Source: Sophora flavescens (Eukaryota > Streptophyta > Magnoliopsida > Fabales > Fabaceae). Taken from it: a DNA stretch of 64,000 bases. The position numbers and the translations under genes were made by a program. The DNA lies in contig CM061070.1 of NCBI GenBank assembly GCA_030762895.1, positions 51,597,007-51,661,006 on the forward strand, in the 5' to 3' direction. Under the pieces are notes generated by a model. That model searched no databases. It saw only the letters and a list, made by a program, of their open reading frames with translations, and was not told where the DNA came from. This document shows positions 33,236 through 45,703 of the stretch, piece after piece. Each line of letters opens with the position of its first letter. Positions within the stretch are counted from its first letter, which is position 1.

Positions 33236-34509
33236 AAATTGGATGCCTTTTGATTACACTGCAACATTCTCTCAAGTGGCCAAACCATCCATTGTCAGGG
33301 TGCTTTTAACCCTGGCCATCACTAATAGCTGGCTCATTTAGCAGCTGGATGTAAAGAAAGCATCTTCAATGGACTTTCTGTGGAGGAAGTGTACCTGGAA
33401 CAATCAATTGGGTTCCAAAGCCAACAACCAGGTCAAGGGTGCAGGCTCAACAAAGCCATTAATGCCTTAAGCAGGTGCCAAGAGATTGGTTTGAAAGGTT
33501 GACGAAGACTATTGTTCAATTTGGTTTTCAATCAAGCAAGTCTGATGAATCTTTGTTCGTTGACACTAGATCATGCACTCTACCTATGTTCTAGTTTATG
33601 TTAATGATATAATCATCACTGGACATCATCTCAGAGAATTGCAAACCTCATTGTGAAGCTGAATGCTGAATTTGTCACACTAGATCAAGACACTCTACCA
33701 TGATTGGGGACCTTGACTATTTCCAAGGTGTAGAAGTGAGGAAACTGCCTAGTGATGGACTCATTCATTCCCAAACCAAACTACATGCGGAACCCAATTA
33801 TCAGCAACTACAAGTTCACCAAGTTTGATGCAAACTACATGCCAGATCCCTCTTTATACTGATCTATAGTTAGGGCACTCCAATATGCCACCATAACTTG
33901 ACCTGAAATTTGGTTCAGTGTAAGCAATGTTTGTCAATTTCTGTCTCAACCACTTGAGGAGCACTGGAAAGCAGTAAAGAGGGTTCTCAGGTAGACAAGG
34001 AACATCCTCTCATGGTTTGGTGCTAAAACCTACTCCTAAAGGTCAGTCTTTAGCACTGCAGGTCTTTAGTGATGCTAACTGGGCAGCAGATCTGGATGAC
34101 ATAAGATCAATCTTGTGTCTTGGTGGTCAAGGAAGCAAACACTGGTAGCCAGGTCCAGCAATAAAGCAAAGTACAAAGCCCGACTGCCACCACCACAGAC
34201 GTACTTTGGCTCCAATCTTTGCTCAAGGAGCTGAAAGTTGACAGACTACAGCCGATGATTTGGTGTGCAACCTAAGCACTGTCTCTCACACAACCCAGTC
34301 CTCCACTCAAGAACTAAACATATGGAACTTGATCTCTTCTTTGTCAGGGAGAAGGTCCTCAACAAGTCCCTGTCGATCAGCATATCCCTTGACAAGATTA
34401 GGTTACACCTGCTCACCAAACCTTTGTCTCAAACAAGGTTTGAAGAGCTGAGAAGCAATCTTGGGGTACTTGACAAGCTGTGTTGTAAACCCTCCTTAGA
34501 CTTAGCGGG
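33236..34509 (+). pseudogene. Ty1/copia RT-RNase H fragment, copy B
   Basis: Begins with a DYTATFSQVAKPSIVRVLLTL block, then QLDVK, EEVYLEQSIG, GRLNKAI, the YVNDIIIT site (Asn instead of the second catalytic Asp, as in copy A), GDLDYF, QPLEEHWKAVKRV and an RNase H block. It keeps more of the RT N-terminus than copy A, has only one RT segment and no hAT insertion. Many frame breaks. Confidence 0.8.
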
Positions 34510-34755
34510 TGTACTAGAATATATGTGCATAACAATGTTAGTGTAGATCAGGTTGCAACAGATTAGTGACTCATGCTAAGTTAGCTAGGTTGTTAGGACT
34601 TAGCTTCCTTATGACTACCTAATATGCTAAAACTAGCATACTTGTACCAATTACACTCAAGTTAATAATACAGATTTTGAATTCAGTTTTCCCTCTCTTT
34701 CTTCCTGCTCTTTCTCTCTTCTCTCTCTCTTCCACCATTGTTGAGTTTCTAACCC
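34510..34755 (+). mobile_element. Copia 3' LTR, copy B
   Basis: TGTACTAGAATATATGTGC… with CT-rich 3' part, ending TTGAGTTTCTAACC. Shorter than 8062-8374 because it lacks the internal duplication and palindrome. Confidence 0.6.
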
Positions 34756-35350
34756 ATACAAACAATGCCAACCATTGCACCAAGGCTTCCCTTCAACTTG
34801 CAAATGTTAAAAAAAAATTTAAAAAAATATTTATCAGCCCTATCGAGCTCATAGGTTGAAGCTTTTTAGGGCTTTTATATGCTCAAATGTAAATTAGCAA
34901 AATCCAACAAAAAAATATCCTATTTGGAGCCATATGTAATTGCTGGAATCTTAGGGCTCGTTTGGTGGTCAGGATAAGAGAGACGGGATAGGGTAAGCTT
35001 TCATATTGTCTGAAACTACTGTTTGGTGAGCCAGCAGAATAGGATAAAGCATTCTCGTCACTTATCATATCTTGTACATCTAATTAAAATCATATCCTGA
35101 GGTGAGAGCGGTGTTAGAATCCAACATGATAGGATATAGTGATTTAAAGTATAATAAAATATAAAATATATAAAATAATTAAAGTATAAAAAAATATAAC
35201 ATGGTTACCAAAAAAAAAGTATAATAAAATATAAGATATTTTAAATAATACAAATATTACAAATTTTAAAAAATAATTTTATTATGTCAAAAGGCTAATT
35301 TTGTTATTTTATATTATTTTAAAAATTGAAAAATATAAAAATTTATTCTA

Positions 35351-38300
35351 AACATAGCCGGTCTCAAGCCCGGATAAAAGGAGAGGGTTATGTTAGGCCA
35401 TCGACAGTCAACGTAAAACTTAGTCGAATCTCTATGACATTGATCAACGACGTAATAATGCTAATGCTAGGTCGTTGCCCAGAAGCAACGCGCTGTATAG
35501 CTCGAGTACAGTGTCAAACGAGCAAGGGCCGCTGCATCGCCGCCTAGATGTAGTGAAAAATAAGTAAGGGTTCCCACATTTTTGTGAACGAGTGTGGGTA
35601 AAGAAGCTAGCTCACGAAAGTAGGATTCGCTTTAGAACTTGGAATATAGGCACACTTACAGGTAAATCAATAGAAATAGTTAACACTATGATTAGGAGGA
35701 GGATCAATTTCATGTGCCTACAAGAAACTAAGTGGGTGAGAGAAAAGACAAAGGAATTAGACTCTTCGGGTTTTAAGCTTTGGTACATTGGCAAAGTAAA
35801 ATCGAGAAATGGGGTGGGCATAATTGTGGATAAATATTGGAAGAATGATATTGTGGATGTAAAAAGGGTTGGAGATATGATCATTGCCCTAAAATTTGTA
35901 GTGGAACAAGACACATTTAATATGATTAGTGCTTACGCACCTCAGGTAGGGTTAGAAGAACACTTCAAGATAAAATTTGGGGAGGATTTAGAAGGTCTAA
36001 TTCAGGAAATACCGCTTGGTGAAAAGATTTTCTTAGGAGGTGTTCTAAATGGGCATATAGGGAGGGCACCTAGAGGTTACGACGGTTTGCATGGGGGATA
36101 TGGCCTAGGGGAGGTAAATGGTGAGGGCAAGTCCATTTTGGACTTTTCATCTGCTTTCGATCTTACTATAGCCAATACGTGTTTTAGGAAACGTGAGGAG
36201 CATCTTATCACGTACAAAATTGGGGTGACAAGCTCTCAAATAGATTTCTTTCTTATTAGGAGATCGGATAGAAAGATTTGCTTGGACTGTAAAGTCGTAC
36301 CTGGAGAGAGCTTGACCACCCAACATAGAGTCCTGGTCATGGATGTAAGAGTTAAAAGAAGTGTGAAGAGAAGAGGCCACAAAAAGGTTTCAAGGATCAA
36401 GTGGTGGCAACTGAAGGGTGAAAAACAAAGGATCTTCCAACACAAGGTTTTGGAGGGAGGGTTTTGGGAGGCAAACGGAAGTGCAAATGATATGTGGGAC
36501 AAGATGGCTAAGGGGATTATGAAGGTAGCTATAGAGACGCTTGGTGAATCAAGAGGATTCGGACCTAGGGGTAAAGAATCCTGGTGGTGGGATGAAAGTG
36601 TGCAAGCTAAGGTTCGGGTTAAAAGGGAATGTTTTAAAGCTTGGTCTTTATGTAGAAATGCTGAAAATTGGGAAAATTATAAGGTGGCCAAAAAAGAGAC
36701 CAAGAAGGCAGTGAGCGAAGCTAGAACTAAAGCTTTTGACGGCTTGTACCAATCCTTAGGCACCAAAGATGGTGAGAAATCTATTTATAGGCTTGCTAAA
36801 AATAGGGAAAGAAAAACAAGAGACTTGGACCAAGTGAAGTGTATTAAGGATGAAGAAGGTAAAGTTTTGGTTAAGGAACAAGATATTAAAGATAGATGGA
36901 AGAATTATTTCCACAAGTTATTTAATGAAGGATTTGAAGTTTTATCATGCTCACAGGTGCTTGACATCAGAGAGGAGGACCAAAATTACACTTTTTATCG
37001 TAGAATCCAAGAGCATGAGGTAAAAGAAGCTTTGAGAAGGATGGATAATGCCAAGCCAGTTGGACCAGACAATATACCTGTGGAGATATGGAAGAGTCTA
37101 GGAAATAGAGGCATTAGTTGGCTCATGAAGTTTTTTAACGAGATTATGAGGTCGAAGAAAATGCCGGACGAATGGAGGAGAAGCACTTTAGTTCCGATTT
37201 ACAAGAACAAGGGAGATATATAAAATTGCGCAAATTATAAGGGGATTAAGCTTATGAGTCATACTATGAAGCTATGGGAAAGGGTGCTTGAACAAAGACT
37301 AAGAAAAGAAACCAAAATCACCGACAACAAATTTGGTTTTATGCCCGGGAGGTCGACCATGGAAGCAATTTACTTGCTACGACGAGTGATGGAACAATAT
37401 CGAAAGGATCAAAAAGATTTACACATGGCCTTCATTGATTTGGAGAAAGCGTATGATAGGGTGCCAAGAGGTTTTGTGGAAAGCCCTAGAAAAGAAAGGT
37501 GTTCGGATTGCCTATATTCGAGCTATCAAGGATATGTATGAGGTGGCCACGACTAGTGTGAGAACGCAGGGTGGAGCCACAGAAGATTTCCCAATAACCA
37601 TAGGTCTGCACCAGGGGTCAGCTTCAAGCCCCTATCTTTTTACCTTGGTCTTGGATGTACTTACGGAGCACATTCAAGAGCTAGCACCGCGATGCATGCT
37701 TTTCACAGACGATATAGTTCTAGTTGGAGAGTCGAGAGATGATATAAATGGAAGGTTGGAGACTTGGAGACAAGCTTTAGAAGCACATGGCTTCCGCTTG
37801 AGTAGAAGCAAGACGGAGTATATGGAATGTAAGTTTAGCAAAAGGCGAAACACCTCTAGCTTAGGTGAAAGTTGGAGACCACAACATACCACAAGTCACA
37901 CGATTTAAATATCTTGGGCCTATTATACAAAATGACGGAGAATTTGAGGGAGATGTAAACCATTGGATTCAATCAGGGTGGTCGAAATGGAGGAAGGCTT
38001 CGGGTTTTTTGTGTGATAAAAAGGTACCTCTTAAGCTATAGGGAAAATTTTACCGTACAGCTATTAGACCGGCGATGTTGTATGGGACGGAGTGTTGGGC
38101 GGTAAAAAATCAACACGAGTAAAATCAATGTAGCAGAGATGAAAATGCTGCGCTGGATGAGCGGAAAAACTAGACGTGATAGGATTAGGAATGATAGCAT
38201 TAGAGAGATTTGGGGTAGCACCTATTGTAGAAAAGATGGTTGAATCGACTTAGGTGGTTTGGGCATGTATGAAGGAGACCTTTAGATTCTGTAGTAAGGA

Positions 38301-38395
38301 GAATTGACCAAGTGGAGGACAATCCAATAGCTAGAGGCAGAGGTAGGCCAAGAAAAACTATAGGAGAAACTATTAAGAAGGATTTATTGTTGTAT
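35351..38395 (+). mobile_element. RTE-type LINE, decayed
   Basis: About 3.05 kb. The 5' end starts near CATAGCCGGTCTCAAGCCCG; the 3' end is TTTATTGTTGT, a short TTG-type tail as in plant RTE elements. There is no poly(A). It lies inside the MITE. Copy A, at about 8946-8970, shows the uninterrupted MITE sequence with a few bases that are missing here, so insertion came with a small target deletion. Confidence 0.82.
35592..38390 (+). pseudogene. LINE endonuclease-reverse transcriptase, broken
   Basis: Nicks target DNA and copies the LINE RNA in place. APE-type endonuclease at about codons 12-245 (RTWNIGTLTGKS, CLQETKW, SAYAPQ, SQIDFFLIRR). RT from about codon 480 (VGPDNIPVEIWKSLG), continuing after the stop with PGRSTMEAIYLLRR, FIDLEKAYDRVPR, GLHQGSASSPYLF and the FTDD catalytic site near 37705. 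The C-terminus has the LRWFGH and GRGRPRKT blocks. Defects: TAA at 37221-37223, frameshifts near 37475, 37865 and 38120. In the endonuclease the usual GDxNGH motif reads GVLNGH, losing a metal-binding Asp. Confidence 0.88.
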
Positions 38396-38732
38396 GTAAA
38401 GTAAAAACTAAAAATGAATATTTAAAATTAAAAAAAATAATTTTAATTAAACAATATTTGAAAATTTTAAAATATTATAGATAATTTTATCACAAGGATA
38501 ATTTTGTCTTTTTAAATAATTTTAAAAAATTTAAATTATAAAAATAATATAATAAAATATGAAAACATTTAGAATAAAATTGAAAATTTTAAAATTCATA
38601 CTAAAATTATAATGCGACCCAGTTGGTTATCTGGTGAACACCAAACGTCGGTTAGGATACCAGCTTATCCTGCACATATCATATTTTACTCCTATCCTGC
38701 TCTCTTATCCTATCCTGACCACCAAACGACCG

Positions 38733-39181
38733 CTCAGAGGACTATGGGTCTACTTGATATGTAAAGATCACCCACTTGATGGTCATTATGGAATCACGAG
38801 TACCTTAGATTATTTACCACTTAAATACCATCATTTGGATGATGCCAGTGGCATGCGATGCAAGCCCAAGGAAAAATCTGGTAAAGCTAATAGAAGACAC
38901 TGCATACTCATCCATTTATTAAAAAAAATGCTACGTGGAAAATTGCAACTAAACTGCATTACTAAAAAAGCTTTGACAACTAAGAGCAAGTATTACGTCA
39001 GTAAGAAAAGAACCAACAATTTTTCACAAGTGCCCCAAATTATCCTGTAGCCAGTGCACAATGTCAGACTCTTTATGCTCATACTATACTGAATATCAAT
39101 ATTCTACAACATACAGATGCAACAAAACAAAAGCATGCCCCAAGGGGACAAACATGGAAGCAACAACTCAGCTTTGAATAC
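38733..39181. other. Non-coding flank, copy B
   Basis: Counterpart of 9323-9789. A 138-codon plus-strand frame (38634-39050) overlaps the MITE end and this flank, but is not maintained in copy A. Nothing recognised. Confidence 0.4.
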
Positions 39182-40584
39182 CTTTGACTTCGTGATGTGG
39201 ACTATTAAGCAGTAAAGGCAATCAAGTCTATGACGTTTAGCAGGAAAATGGTATGAAGGAAGAATTTCAACCATAAGCTCCTCAAACTTGGATGAAACAA
39301 TATCTGAACTCTGTCAAGAATAATCCAAAGCGAAAACTGTAAGCTGCAATATTTGACTAAATGAAACTAGATCAGCAGTAAGAAACACCAATTCTATAGC
39401 TAAAATGTACATTATCAACACCTTTGATGGTCACTTCAACAACTTAACCATTAATTAATAGAAACCAATCATCTATTTTTTTGGACAACAGGCATACCCA
39501 TGACAAAACTAGTGACTGAAACATTTTAACCAAGAAGTTGCAACATGAATACTTTGAGAGGAAATGACAAAATATTAAAATACTTCTGAGCTTTTATGTT
39601 AATAAAAAATTTGAATTGTATAATGCAGAGAAATACACAGAGAATGGTTGGAAGTACTTTGTATGCCTTCTTGTGCATGACACCTTCAACATCCTCCAGA
39701 TAATAATCACTTTAGCCATCCAAACTTTCCTACTTGAAAAAGGAGTTTCAGAAATTCCTTGCAAAGAAAGTTAAGCATCATATATCTCAGCCAAACCTTC
39801 AATGCTGGCTTTATTTCTTGAAATAATGAAGCAATATCTTTATCATCTAAGCCAGGCAACAGCAAAACTGCAAAATCAAGAAACTGTTCCCTGGGATAAA
39901 AAGAAATTCAATGACATAAATACAGACACCCAACAAGTAAATAAGATAATTAAAGTGAAATGCAGAATAGGCTAATTTTTTTCAACTTTACGAAAAAAAC
40001 AAAACAAAAAAACAGTTTAGACACATTGGAGAGATAGAATATTATCGATACCTCAAAATGGATGGAGACACAGTATATGATGCATCATCAATCTTCATAG
40101 TATTTTTGGAATAGTCTATTTCATTAGCCTTTTGAGTGAATTTATCAAGCTTCTGCTTTTTCTCCTCAAATAAATTGTGCACATCGGCTTTATTTGCTAT
40201 AGAAGCAATATAGCCAATTATGCACTGTAAATGAAGCAAAATCATCATTATAAATTTGCAAATTAAATGTAACAAAAAGAACAGAGCAACCAATCTATTC
40301 ATGAAAAGGATACAATAAATCATGAAATGTTAATACGTCAAAGAACTTGTCTATATGACAACATTCTACCTTTTTGTAGCCATATTTTTTGGTGGAGTCC
40401 CTTTAACAAATTTCCAAGGGAATATCATTGGCAAAAATTGCCCATACATCAAAATCAGGTATAGACTTCAAAGTAGCAGTCTTTCAACGTAAGCTATGTA
40501 GTCAATCCCGGATAGCGGCCGACCCCAAATGCGCTATAGCAGGATAGCAAGTAGCAGGATGGCCGCTACATTGAAGATCATAGG

Positions 40585-40589
40585 TATAG
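40585..40589. repeat. Target-site duplication TATAG, left
   Basis: Repeated at 41094-41098; single copy at the empty site 11222-11226. Confidence 0.9.
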
Positions 40590-41093
40590 TGTTGTTGATG
40601 TGGCAATATTCTGTTGAAATCAGTTAGAACCTTCTAACCTCTTTCAGTTTTTTAGTTTTGGCTCAGCTTTGTTAGTTGGTTAGAAAACTTGTAATCATCT
40701 ATCTGCTGATATATAAAGCACATAGGTGAGCTAGCTGAGAGAACAAAAAAAAAAAAAACAGAATAGGCTTTGATTGTATTACAAAAGAATCAGGTTGAGA
40801 GTGAACTTGGGTGTAATTGGGATCAAAGGGTTGTGTGTGAAAACTGAGAGTGTAAGAGGAGAAACTTCTTCTGTAATCTGTTTCCAATACTCTGATATAG
40901 ACTGGACAAGAAGCTATGCTTAGTCCCGGAGATGTAGGCAACTTTGTGGCCGAACTCCGTCATCAAACACCTGGTGTTCATCTTTCTTTTCTTTGTTCTT
41001 TCTGTCTTTACATTGTTCAGAATTATATTGTGTTGTTTTAGAGCTAGTTACTGGTGTGTTTGTTTCATTCTATTCAGGGAATCTTGCATAACA
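40590..41093. mobile_element. Solo LTR, 504 bp, probably copia
   Basis: Begins TGTTGTTGATGTGGC and ends CTTGCATAACA (TG…CA), with a perfect 5 bp duplication TATAG. It has a GATATATAAAGC TATA-like box at about 40708. No internal sequence. Copy A has the empty site. Copia origin is inferred from size and TGTTG start. Confidence 0.88.
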
Positions 41094-43631
41094 TATAGGA
41101 TGGCTGAACGGAGAGACAAACTCCTCGTTGGAACAAAGTTACAAACAGAGGGATGACTATCGGAATGCCACTAGGCTTTCCGGAAAATGGTCATGCTTGG
41201 CTGGAAAGGTGATGGGGTGCTGGAATATTCATCCTTTCCGGCCATTTAAGTGAGGAAGAAAAAAGGTGCGTGCGGCTAGTGTCTGTGTGAGGAAGAACAT
41301 GTGAAATCCTGGACAAAATTGACTGGGTAAAACTAAGTGAGGGTAAAATTGACTTTTACTAAAACTGGCTTTTACTGGGTTTAAGTGGGGGCAGAATAGA
41401 GTAGCTCAGAGTTAAAGAGTAATATAGAACTTTCAAGAGTGAAAGTAAGAATAAAAATGTAAGAACAAAGCTGAGGAAACAAGAAATCCTAATTCTAGTA
41501 GCACAGAAGGTGGCAGCTGCAACAAACAGAAGAAAAGAGGAGAACGTAGGAAGGAAAACCACCAAAGCATCGTCGGAAATAGGGTTTATTAAGGGCAAAA
41601 CCCGCGACCTTCGATGTTGGCTCAGTGGCGGCCGCGATTCACGAATGTGACGCCCTCTAAACAACAACGCCCCTAAGGAACATAGAACTTAAGGAATTAA
41701 AATAGATGCCACTAATGAACATTTCAAAAAATCACCATTAATCTAATTTAGACCTATGACCTATGGTTGTCTTGTGCTTCTTAGACTCACCTATCTGCAA
41801 TATGTCCCTTCTAAAAGTATTAAATGGAAAAAGTTGTATCAAATATACAATTACAATGAAAACTGAAACATATGCACTGGATGCATAGCATGTATGCAGG
41901 CAACACTCAACAGAAACCCTAGAACCATTAGAGAGCAATAACATTTACTCAATCACAAACTCTAGTTTTATGTTATTCCAACATGTGTCCTAAAAAAATG
42001 TGGGATGCATACATTCTGCTTAACTACAACACATTGAAGCAACTATTCCCAATTTATTTAGTTTCAGTACCTGCAAACAACCACCATCATCTTTCGTAGA
42101 TTACAGGAATACATTTGACAGATCTTTCAACAAGTTCTTTGCAGCTAACTTTTCTATTGCAACCTGTTGTGAACAATGAACCAAAACTTGTTCTTCGGCA
42201 ATATCTTGCCCAATATAATCCGTATCATTTGAGTCCAAAATATTATTGTTTTGTTGAATCAGAAGCTGCAAACTAGTGCATATTATTCCACGAATATCAG
42301 GTTCTTTTAGCTTTGCAGATCCATGAAACTTTTAGCAGTATCCATAGGATAGTTGCAAAACGAAGGCAACAGAAACCACAAAAAGTAAGCAAGTGCATCG
42401 CTCCTTGATGACACTATCAGTCCCTGTTTATCAAGCTGCAAAGTGTAGAGTAAGAAATGAAAACCATGCAGAACAATAACAATGCACCTCAAAATAAAAT
42501 GTTTCATACCTTTTAAGATACGCTTAATCATACGAAAAATTTCTTCTGTAAAATAGTTTGAACGCACGCCAGCAATATACTGTTTTAGAATTGGAAAAAG
42601 CCACATATTTGCATCAGATAAATCTCCAGCTTCCAAATTCAGACATATTAGAGGTAAGAAAGTTTCAGGTCCCATTGCAACAAGAGCTGGTCCAAGGCAT
42701 ATACGAAGCTGCATATTGTAGAATGTATCAGTACTACACATAAGTAATTTACAACAGCAGCAGTCGCAACCAAAACCTTTTCCCACTTGATAAGGTCGGC
42801 TATATGGATCAATTAACACCATAATACTCTGTCATGGACTATATCTACAAATAGTCGTTAAATTGTTGATCTCTCTTGAAAATTTGGACTATAGTTTTCT
42901 TTGGTCTCCCTCTTCTAACTATTTTACTATCCTCAATCTGGTAATTTGTTTTGTATATTAAAAACTATAAGATCAGACAAATTCCCATATCCTCCACTAA
43001 CAACTACCTTATTGATATTGTCTAAGAAATGACCCAAGAAAAAAGTAATACCCTAAAATTCATATAAATCATTAGAAATTCAATACTGTAGCACTGGACA
43101 GCTATATTTTGTTATTGGCAAATTGTGCATCATTCAACAACGACATTGAATGCCCCTGTTAATACATATCGCGAGGGATAATAAATCCAGATTTGTGTAA
43201 CAGGGTTGCTAAAAACCACCTATTTGCTTCTGAAACTTCAAGTTCATAATATGATTCAAAAGACATCCAACTTTTCTACAGGTCAACTCATGAGAAACTG
43301 TTCAAAATTGGGACATTTGGTCCTGCTAGAAAAATAGAACATATCCAAGCTCGTGGTATAATATCTGGACATTCACACTAGTATAGTTTATCAAAAAAAT
43401 TGTAAAACAAGTAAACAACATAGAAAAGTAGGGTAGACCTGCTTCCTAATCCTAATGGGAAAATCTTCATCAGGCTGCTTCGGCATATTTTCCAAGTTTT
43501 TGAGTATTCCTCTCATAAAGTAAGTACAATAATCTCCTGCATTAATAATAGCATCAATAACAAATATTAGTAACTGATAGAGTGATAGGTACCAGGAATT
43601 AATAGGGAAGTTAGAAAGGAAATATGTTGTG

Positions 43632-43920
43632 TTATTACTGTCCTCAAGCCTGTATCAGCTGATATCAGTGCTTGGGTATGGAAAAGAAAGAACAGATACA
43701 GAGACAAAGAAGAAAGACAGCCTAGGCAAATTAGAGAGCGCCTGATCTCTCCCAAGTCCTAACCGGATTCCAGCCAGCCTCTCACTCTCTAATTCATTCC
43801 CTATATACCCATTTTACAACTGACTCCCACACCCTCGCTACCTCACTGCTGCCACCTGAGCAGTTAGATACATTGTGTCATACTCCCCTACATTGCACCT
43901 CTATTTCTCCTCACATACAC
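43632..43920 (-). mobile_element. Possible short solo LTR, copy B
   Basis: Same block as 13813-14092, with a few small indels. Present in both copies, so older than the duplication. Confidence 0.3.
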
Positions 43921-44041
43921 CTTAGTTATTCTAGGTTCCTATTAGTAAAAAGAAGTTTACACCACACTATTATTTGAGGAATGAGATTAAAAAAAAGACT
44001 GCAAGTCCAAAGCTAATAAAGAAACAGGGAGAAGGGCAACA

Positions 44042-44049
44042 CCAGGTTG
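44042..44049. repeat. Target-site duplication CCAGGTTG, left
   Basis: Repeated exactly at 44770-44777; single at the empty site 14216-14223 in copy A. Confidence 0.93.
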
Positions 44050-44769
44050 CTATGTTGCACAGATACGATACGAGTATCGGATACGATACGTATCCGATAC
44101 GGCGATACGTCTTCTCTTATAAAATATAGGATACGATACGTTTAGGATACATATATAAAAAATATATAAAAAAATTCACAAAACATTAGGCAATACATTA
44201 TTAAATAACATATTAAAAGATTTAATTTAAAAATAAATAATTTATAATATTACTTTTTGTAAAAATAAATAAATAAATGATGTTGGATGGGTAAGTAATA
44301 GACATGGTTGTGGGTGGGTAAGTAAAGGACATGCAACCAGTCAGTGGGCAAGTAAAAAACAGTAAAATAAATAAGAAATAGCAAAATAGGTAAAGAGAAG
44401 ATAAGATAAGAATGAGCAAGAAGGGCAAAACAGTAGAGGCGAAACAGAAGGAACGCACCGATGCAGTGTGCACTATCTTGATAAGAATGATCTCTCTTTT
44501 CTAATTCAGAAATGGCTTATGTTCTTCCACATGAAAATATAAATCGCAGCTTTTTGTACCAAAATTTTGACCTTCCAGCGTATCGGTGGCACATCCACGG
44601 CGTGTCGAAGGGGTACTCACTACGTATCCAAATTTTTTATTTTTTATTTTAAAAAAAAACATTTTCGATACTCCTGTGATACGTACTCATAGCGTGTCGA
44701 AGCGTATCGACGTATCAGGGCGTGTCGAGGACGATTCGCAGAGAAAATTAGCGTATCGGTGCAACATAG
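44050..44769. mobile_element. Non-autonomous hAT element (MITE), 720 bp
   Basis: Terminal inverted repeats CTATGTTGCAC (11 bp perfect, then .GATACG). Perfect 8 bp duplication. Subterminal regions are dense in GATACG/CGTATC repeats (44060-44125 and 44578-44765). The interior is AT-rich with no transposase. Confidence 0.93.
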
Positions 44770-45247
44770 CCAGGTTGTATAAATTAATCAAACACGAAAC
44801 AATACTTACCCATGACAAATCAACAAATTATATAAGTCAATGCAAGAAAGTAAAACAAGACTTGACGGCAACCTAAATACCTAATTTATGAAACATAGCT
44901 GAAACATCGTGAAATACTCTCTGTCCCAGACAGTAGTATAGCAACAACCAAGTAAGCTCACAATAGTCGCACAAATTTCTTCAATAATGGTTGGCCCTGA
45001 TCTCCTTGATGCTTTGTTTTCATCCAAAGTTATCTGATCCCCGGTTTAATCAAACTTTCATCAATACAAGAATTGATAATGTTCTTGAGTGCATCAGTGG
45101 CAGCATGCATGGCCTCTTCATGTTCAGATTCCAAAATGTCTATATATTTACAATTGCATGCTTGTTTCTGGAATTAAGTAACTATATGCACAAACACACA
45201 CCATAATAATATAATAATTCAAAGTATCATTTATACCTTTGAGAATT

Positions 45248-45703
45248 TAGGGGTGTAAGCGGATCTGATCCGATCCGCAAACCCGGCGGATCCGAACCGG
45301 TTTTGGTGGATTGGTTCGGATCATCGGATCGGATTGGATTCCAAAACGCCGATCCGAACAAGATCGGTTCGGGTCTCGGATCCGAGAAATCTAATCCGAA
45401 CCCTATAAAATATTTATTTTAAAATTATTTTATATAATATTAATATATTATTATATAGATATTTAATATAATTAATAATTAAATATGCATATTTTATTTT
45501 ATTTTTCTATTTTTTTATTAATATTTAAGTGTAAATAATAATAAAAATTAATAGGTAACCCGATGATCCGAACCGATCCGATTGTGATCGGTTCGGTTCG
45601 GATCCGTAGTTGAAAATTTGACAAATCCGAACCGATCAAATTTGATCGGTTCGGATGATGAAACCCCTCAAATCCGATCCAAATCGACCCGATTACACCC
45701 CTA
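45248..45703. mobile_element. hAT-like MITE, about 456 bp
   Basis: Ends TAGGGGTGTAA / TTACACCCCTA. Repeated GATCCGAACCGATC-type motifs lie near both ends. The interior is AT-rich. Flanks both read TTTGAGA (45238-45244 and 45704-45710), with the single site at about 14686-14692 in copy A. Confidence 0.8.

Larger units (their letters stand above)
34954..38732. mobile_element. MITE (as 8546-9322) split by a LINE
   Basis: Left end GGGCTCGTTTGGTGG at 34954; the right end near 38732 is its imperfect reverse complement (…CCACCAAACGACCG). MITE sequence is 34954-35350 plus 38396-38732. Confidence 0.65.
40484..41676. mobile_element. Putative hAT-like element in intron, copy B, with solo LTR inside
   Basis: Counterpart of 11131-11855. 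The left part has GTCAATCCCGGATAGCGG and GCTATAGCAGGATAGC repeats typical of a hAT group. The right terminus is deleted here (it jumps from CAACAACGCCC to CTAAGGAACATAG). Contains the 504 bp solo LTR. Confidence 0.4.

Noticed and set aside
38634..39050. 138-codon plus-strand frame as a gene
   Set aside because: It spans a MITE end and a non-coding flank, and is interrupted in the matching copy A region.
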